Positions 59,701-64,000 of a DNA stretch of 64,000 nucleotides are shown piece by piece. The position numbers were made by a program, and so were the translations under genes. The stretch is from Lunularia cruciata (lineage: Eukaryota; Streptophyta; Marchantiopsida; Lunulariales; Lunulariaceae). The notes below the pieces were generated by a model. It was not told where the DNA came from and did no database searches. It was given only the letters and a program-made list of their open reading frames with translations. How positions within the stretch are numbered: the stretch's first letter is position 1; each line of letters opens with the position of its first letter. The stretch is from the NCBI GenBank assembly GCA_948567375.1, contig OX419761.1:13332501-13396500 (forward strand), given 5' to 3'.

Positions 59701-60181
59701 TGAGAAAGCAGAAATTAGATGCAGAGTGAGAGATTGATATAAATATTGCAACAAGGAAAGTTTCAAGATAAGCAAGTTGATACATGTAACTAACCTCAGA
59801 AATCATTTGGCAGGCCCGAAACCTGACAAACTTGTGAGAAGCATCCACCCATTTCAGTAATATACTTAAAAATTCCTCTACGAAACTTTCGCAGTCATCC
59901 TCATGCACTTTGTCCCAGTATGCAGTGAAGGACGCAGCAAATTTCAACATGCGTTCGACAACCGGTTCTCTCTTTCCGACTAAAAACAGCGGCTCCAGAC
60001 ATCGTTTCCAAACTTGTAGAAATTCGTCTCTCTCCTTGGCCCGACACTCGACAAGCTTCTTAATTCCCCTAGGATGAGTTGCCTGGGAGTGCTGACACTC
60101 ATTAAGTATACGAGGTACCATAACCGACGGCGAGGATGAGAGAGGCTGCTCAATCTGCTTCCCCATCGCTCCCGAGCACAT
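53782..60181 (-). CDS. CAP-G: Condensin complex subunit 3 (CAP-G)
   Basis: Fifteen exons on the minus strand: 60181-59795, 59566-59357, 58964-58819, 58657-58392, 58249-58153, 58084-57997, 57899-57752, 57495-57056, 56797-56265, 56006-55667, 55427-55294, 55125-54995, 54793-54716, 54648-54610 and 54545-53782. They sum to 3801 bp, 1266 residues, with all phases compatible. Family landmarks: KREPVVERMLKFAASF (near 60), VRKATYQILGSK and MQRALILQRGL (HEAT region, 225-270), GNILSLLRYLDVE, ALYWRMLC, IHPEVQRAGTRCLGIFCGL (start of the Cnd3 domain, about 597) and FVSVMRKEWPGICGN. CAP-G is the HEAT-repeat subunit of condensin I that binds DNA and compacts mitotic chromosomes. The last exon encodes a 254-residue Ser/Arg/Asp-rich tail, probably disordered. 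An in-frame ATG at 60166 is an alternative start. Intron 6 has a weak acceptor (gaatgaag), so that junction is the least certain. Confidence 0.93.
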
Positions 60182-61010
60182 AATTGAACAAACACTCGCT
60201 CCGCACAAGAAACTCCTGCAATTCCTGGAATTCAGTTGTACAGAACTTACTTACAAGTGCTTCATGAAACATCTGCCTGGCTTTACATTTCTCATAATCA
60301 AACTAATGGACCTATTCAGCTTCAAACGCTTACTATGCTTCAGCAGCAGCTCAGTAGCACAGTAATTCCTTTAAAGCTTCTCCTGATTACGTTCGAGCAA
60401 TAGCCTGTCCGCGAGCTCTGAAACGCATCAACACCCTAATCTAGTTTCCACATCCCTCGAGCAAATTTCTGCAACGACAATCCTTATCTGCGTCTCCACA
60501 TTTCTCGACTGCTCCTCTTCCATGTACCGCAGTCGAGAATGCTTCTGACAAATTTTCAAATCTAGCACAGACAAACTCGGAAATCTTCTCACTTTGCCAA
60601 ACTCTCCACAGAAACAACTGTAAATAAGCTTTGACCGTCGCATTGATGACAAAGAGAAGCGCAAGGCCGCAAAATCCCGAAATTCCTCGAGTGGGAGTGA
60701 TTCACCGAGAAGCGCATGGAGTTCAAACGGAGAAAAGGCGGGGAGAGGGTACTGAGCCGAGGCATCCTCCTAGGTTGAGCTCCGGGCCGAGCCCACTGGA
60801 TCCGAAGGGTTCCGCAGCCGAGTTGCAGCCTTGTGAAGTGAAAAGAGGCGTGGAGACTGCGTTCGGCCGAGGGTGAAACCGAGGCTCCTTCCGCGCCGGC
60901 TGGTTTGACCGTCAATATAGAGTACCGGTCCTGAACTATACGGTATCGAGATTACATACTTACATCGAGACGGAAATTGTATACCCACCTCACCTTTTCC
61001 GGTCATCTAC
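60182..61010 (-). promoter_or_regulatory. Upstream region of CAP-G
   Basis: About 830 bp between the CAP-G start and the beginning of repeats. GC-rich at 60620-60910. The frame of exon 1 is open a little upstream (TTG at 60208) without another ATG. No TATA box stands out. Expected to hold the 5' UTR and promoter; a 5' UTR intron cannot be excluded. Confidence 0.35.
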
Positions 61011-62803
61011 CTCACCCCTCTATGGCACTATACTATTCATAAAGAAAGGAAGTGAGGAATGGAAGATTATTCTAGAGTTTTAGAGAGCTCATTTGCATAC
61101 ATCACAAGAGTGAATAATAGATTCTATTTGTTGTTCAATTCGATTCCATTGGTACTTAGATTCAAGCAAGGAGAATTGAATAGAAAGTTATTGGTATTTT
61201 TAGAGTTTATAGAGATTATTTCACATTGAGAGTGATGGGTTGTGAATTTTAGAAGGATGATCCTTCTAGTGGATTTACCAAGCTATTTCAAGTGGCTACA
61301 ATAGTTACGAGGCGAGATATTCATATGTTAGTTAGTATAATGTTAAGAGCTAGTTAACTTCTTGCTATGGAGAAGAGCATGGAAGCATTAGACCAATTGT
61401 TATTGGAGAGATCCTTTTGTGTTTGGTTAGCCGCACCATTGTCCTTCCACATTAATTTCACTTCCAAGAGCATCTCAATCCACATCAATTTGGAGTAGCT
61501 ACACTTGGAGGTTGCAAGGCTATTTCCCTAAGCATCAAGGTACTCCTAGATATCCATCCAAAGTAGATTTTCCTACATGTGGATGTTGAGAACGCTTTTA
61601 ATAGCGTCTCTCGGGCACCCATCTTCTAAGAGCTTAGGGAGACCAAAGATCCTTGGTGAGTCTCATTCTTTTTTTGCAGTTGTTCTATGGCTCCCTTACT
61701 TCCCTTTACTACCAGCATAGGTGGTCATTGGAAGGAGTCACCATCTTGGAATCAATTGTTAGTATACGACAAGGAGATCTTTTAAGGAGACCTTTGTTTG
61801 TTATGGCTCACTTTAGAGTTGTCTTATCTACTAGTTTGGCCATACTAGGTTGTGTATTTCAGTCCTTAGTAGATGAACCACACATTATGAGCCCTATAGA
61901 TTAGATTAGGCATGACTTTGATCACTTGATTACCGAGTTGCATCTTGTAGGCTTGAGCATCAAGGTGTCAAAGTGCAGAGTCCCCTTCAAGTATCACTCC
62001 TCACTTTGAGCTTCTTGAGGGGTGTTTCACATATATAGATGGACTATATATTCTTGGATTGCTAGTAGGATCCAAGGATTTTGTCACATCTTTCTTAGAC
62101 GTTGCTCTTGTAGACAATATTCTCCATGTGGATGACCTTCCTCTACTAGGAGATCCATAGGTGGCATTTGGTATACTCTCCTCTAGTATTGCCCATTGAC
62201 CAACTTACCTTCTCTGCATGGTTCCCCCTTCCTTGGCTTTCCTATCACATTTTGATAAGAGAATTATGGGAGTCTTTGGTGATATCATTGGACCAAGAAC
62301 ATCTGAGTGTATGATGGAGGATTTGGCATGTAGACAAACATATCTACTAATCTCATGCAAAGGGGTAGGCCTATTATCTATGGAGGAGACGGCACCTATA
62401 GCATTTTTGGGTAGTTGTGCTTTCTTGGCACTCTTACTTTCCTTTAATTTTTTGGTTGTTGATAGGCCAATTTTGGAAACTTATGTGACCAAGGTAGAAG
62501 AAGGATCCTTTTCTTTCCAAATGTTATTACGTCAAATGAGAGATGGTCTATCTCCAGGGGCATGGGAGGACTTCCCATCCTCTGCTTCACTACCGTCAAA
62601 TTGGACCAAAGGTTTGCATTTGTCCTTGATGGAGCAATAGTGTCAACATATGCTACATTCTCTCTAAGTTGACTCGTCTATTCCTTGGGTCACTAGAGCA
62701 CATCCTCACTCTTGCTCCAGAAAAAGTCTAGGTTCTTGGATCCTAGCTTTATCGTCCATTAGGACATTCCAACTTGCACTAACTACTTTCTTTATAGTGA
62801 TGA
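61011..62803 (+). pseudogene. LINE-type reverse transcriptase remnant
   Basis: From about 61480 a non-LTR RT pattern is readable across frames: FLHVDVENAFNSVSRA (first catalytic-Asp region), then YQHRWSLEGVTILES and RQGDLL, then a thumb and downstream region at 62218-62640 (RIMGVFGDIIG, EDLACRQ, GVGLLSMEETAPIAFLG). The second catalytic motif reads DEPH where DDxH would be usual. Several stops and frameshifts. 61011-61480 is probably upstream coding sequence of the same element (CPSTLISLPRAS) but I cannot name it. No poly-A tail or target duplication found; the right side is cut by the family D LTR. Confidence 0.65.
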
Positions 62804-63029
62804 TGTAACAATATGGAGTTTAGCGACAAAGTTAGTAGGGCTAATGAAGTAGCAAATAAGACAAATTAGCTTAGAATATTCCATAAGTATCTAGGAAGCT
62901 TCTTAGAAAGCTTCCCGACTAGCTTAGCTTGCACCCCAAGTAGGTAACTTCTAGAAGCTTCCAACTAGCTTGGCTTGCACTCCAAGAAAGCGGCTCAAGG
63001 AAACTTCTTGAGAAGCTTCTCAACGGTCT

Positions 63030-63717
63030 TGTAATGCTCCGACGACAAGAGAAGAGAGAAAACACAGATTGCACACTCAAACATTCGATGCCCCAAGGGA
63101 GCACCTTCTCTTTATTATATAGACAAAGAGGATCTCCTCCAAGGAAGCTCCACCATAGGATTAGGGACATAGATAGGTGACATGTCAGCAAGCTCCACCC
63201 TTGGATTACTTACTTGGATGGGTGACCTGTCTAGTCTAGGTCCTATCTGGTTGGTCAAACAAGCTTTGACCGGAGGAAATCTGTTAGGGAATCTTCCTGT
63301 AGGAATCTTAGAATCACGTAAGGTACCATAGGAAAGCTTTCGACGTGAATCTGCACATTTTTGAGGCCTAATTCATCCGTTTAGGCCTCCGAAATTGCCT
63401 TCAAAGATTTCAGGCATATTTCGATTCCTACTCTATTAGTAGAAGTCCCCTTTTGGTGATACCTCTTTCTAATCTGTTTAGTCCCTCATGTGTAACATTC
63501 TTCCAGATGTTACCAAACCAATTCTCACCTTTAAATCATATGTTTAGCTATTGGTTCTAAGGTTCTCAAGTCTATTTTGGTTTTTGCTCCATTAGTAGAA
63601 GTACTCTTTTGGTGATACTTCTATCTGATCTATTTTGACCATCATGTATAACATCATTCTAGATGTTACCAAACCGAATTTCACATCTAGATCATATGGC
63701 TAACCCTTGGTATTATA
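63030..63717 (-). repeat. Solo LTR, family C, in family D LTR copy 2
   Basis: 688 bp, TGTAATGCTC to GTATTATA on the + strand. Perfect 5-bp target duplication GGTCT at 63025-63029 and 63718-63722. It sits about 90 bp from the homologous position of the B insertion in the other D LTR. Confidence 0.9.
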
Positions 63718-63846
63718 GGTCTTGTATGCTCCTTATAAATACAAGAGCCAAAGCTCATGCTAAGCATTTGGAGTTTTCACTCATTCAAGTGTCCCAATGT
63801 GAGTTTCCATTCTTCTATTTCTCTCCTCGGTCACGGTCTTTTACAT

Positions 63847-63858
63847 TGGTATTAGAGC
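63847..63858 (+). other. Primer-binding site, initiator tRNA-Met type (family D copy 2)
   Basis: TGGTATTAGAGC, one base after the LTR end TTTTACA. One change from the consensus TGGTATCAGAGC. Confidence 0.85.
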
Positions 63859-64000
63859 AAGAATAAGATGGATGGAATTTATGGACCACCAAATCTATTT
63901 TTGCCAAACCATTGGAATTTTTGTGTCCAACTACTACCCAAGCATTGTTTCACACAATTCATCACCTTGTGCTTTGGGCAAGATTTTCTACATAGGATCA

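Larger units (their letters stand above)
62804..64000 (+). mobile_element. Family D element, copy 2 (5' end, runs off window)
   Basis: 5' LTR 62804-63845 (split by a family C solo LTR at 63030-63717), PBS, and the start of the leader, which matches 21878-21970 of the first family D copy. Same orientation as that copy. The rest is beyond the window. Confidence 0.85.

Noticed and set aside
60428-60915. Minus-strand ORFs upstream of CAP-G as extra coding exons
   Set aside because: They do not resemble the CAP-G N-terminus, and the family start is accounted for by the ATG at 60181.

Overview
The window is nuclear DNA of a streptophyte plant. I cannot name the species; a bryophyte or another early-diverging lineage is my best guess, at low confidence. 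The reasons are nested Ty3/gypsy LTR retrotransposons, two conserved eukaryotic genes with GT-AG introns of plant size, a plant-like condensin CAP-G sequence, and premature stops that look like C-to-T decay at CAG and CGA codons, as expected where CHG and CG sites are methylated.

Bases 1-37607 are a nest of retrotransposons from four families, here called A, B, C and D. Family A (PBS for tRNA-Asp, 692-bp LTR) has one almost pristine copy at 2225-10056, one decayed copy at 10330-18815 and one inverted solo LTR at 11226-11915. The A insertions sit in an older family B copy (1-19605). Family C is mostly seen as roughly 690-740-bp solo LTRs (693-1424, 23708-24446, 63030-63717) plus a copy with an initiator-Met PBS at 21249. 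Family D (410-bp LTR, initiator-Met PBS, chromodomain) sits inside a C LTR with a perfect TTTAG duplication. Its own 3' LTR was then hit by a C solo LTR and by a whole B element in reverse orientation (24476-34279). Further B fragments fill 34935-37607.

Family B is the most unusual content. On its coding strand it reads gag, retropepsin, a Dnmt3/DRM-like cytosine-5 DNA methyltransferase, reverse transcriptase, RNase H, integrase and finally a PHD finger at the Pol C-terminus. The element would therefore have carried both a DNA-methylation writer and a histone-tail reader. All copies here are broken.

Bases 37608-61010 form a gene island with no recognisable transposon. It holds the cytosolic Fe-S assembly factor anamorsin/DRE2 (+, 8 exons, 45116-47828) and condensin I subunit CAP-G (-, 15 exons, 53782-60181). 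I worked out the exon structures by splice-site phase and protein similarity; both close into full-length reading frames (334 and 1266 residues). The rest of the island shows no gene I can recognise.

From 61011 to the end repeats resume: a decayed LINE-type reverse transcriptase, then a second D element whose LTR is split by a C solo LTR and which runs off the window.
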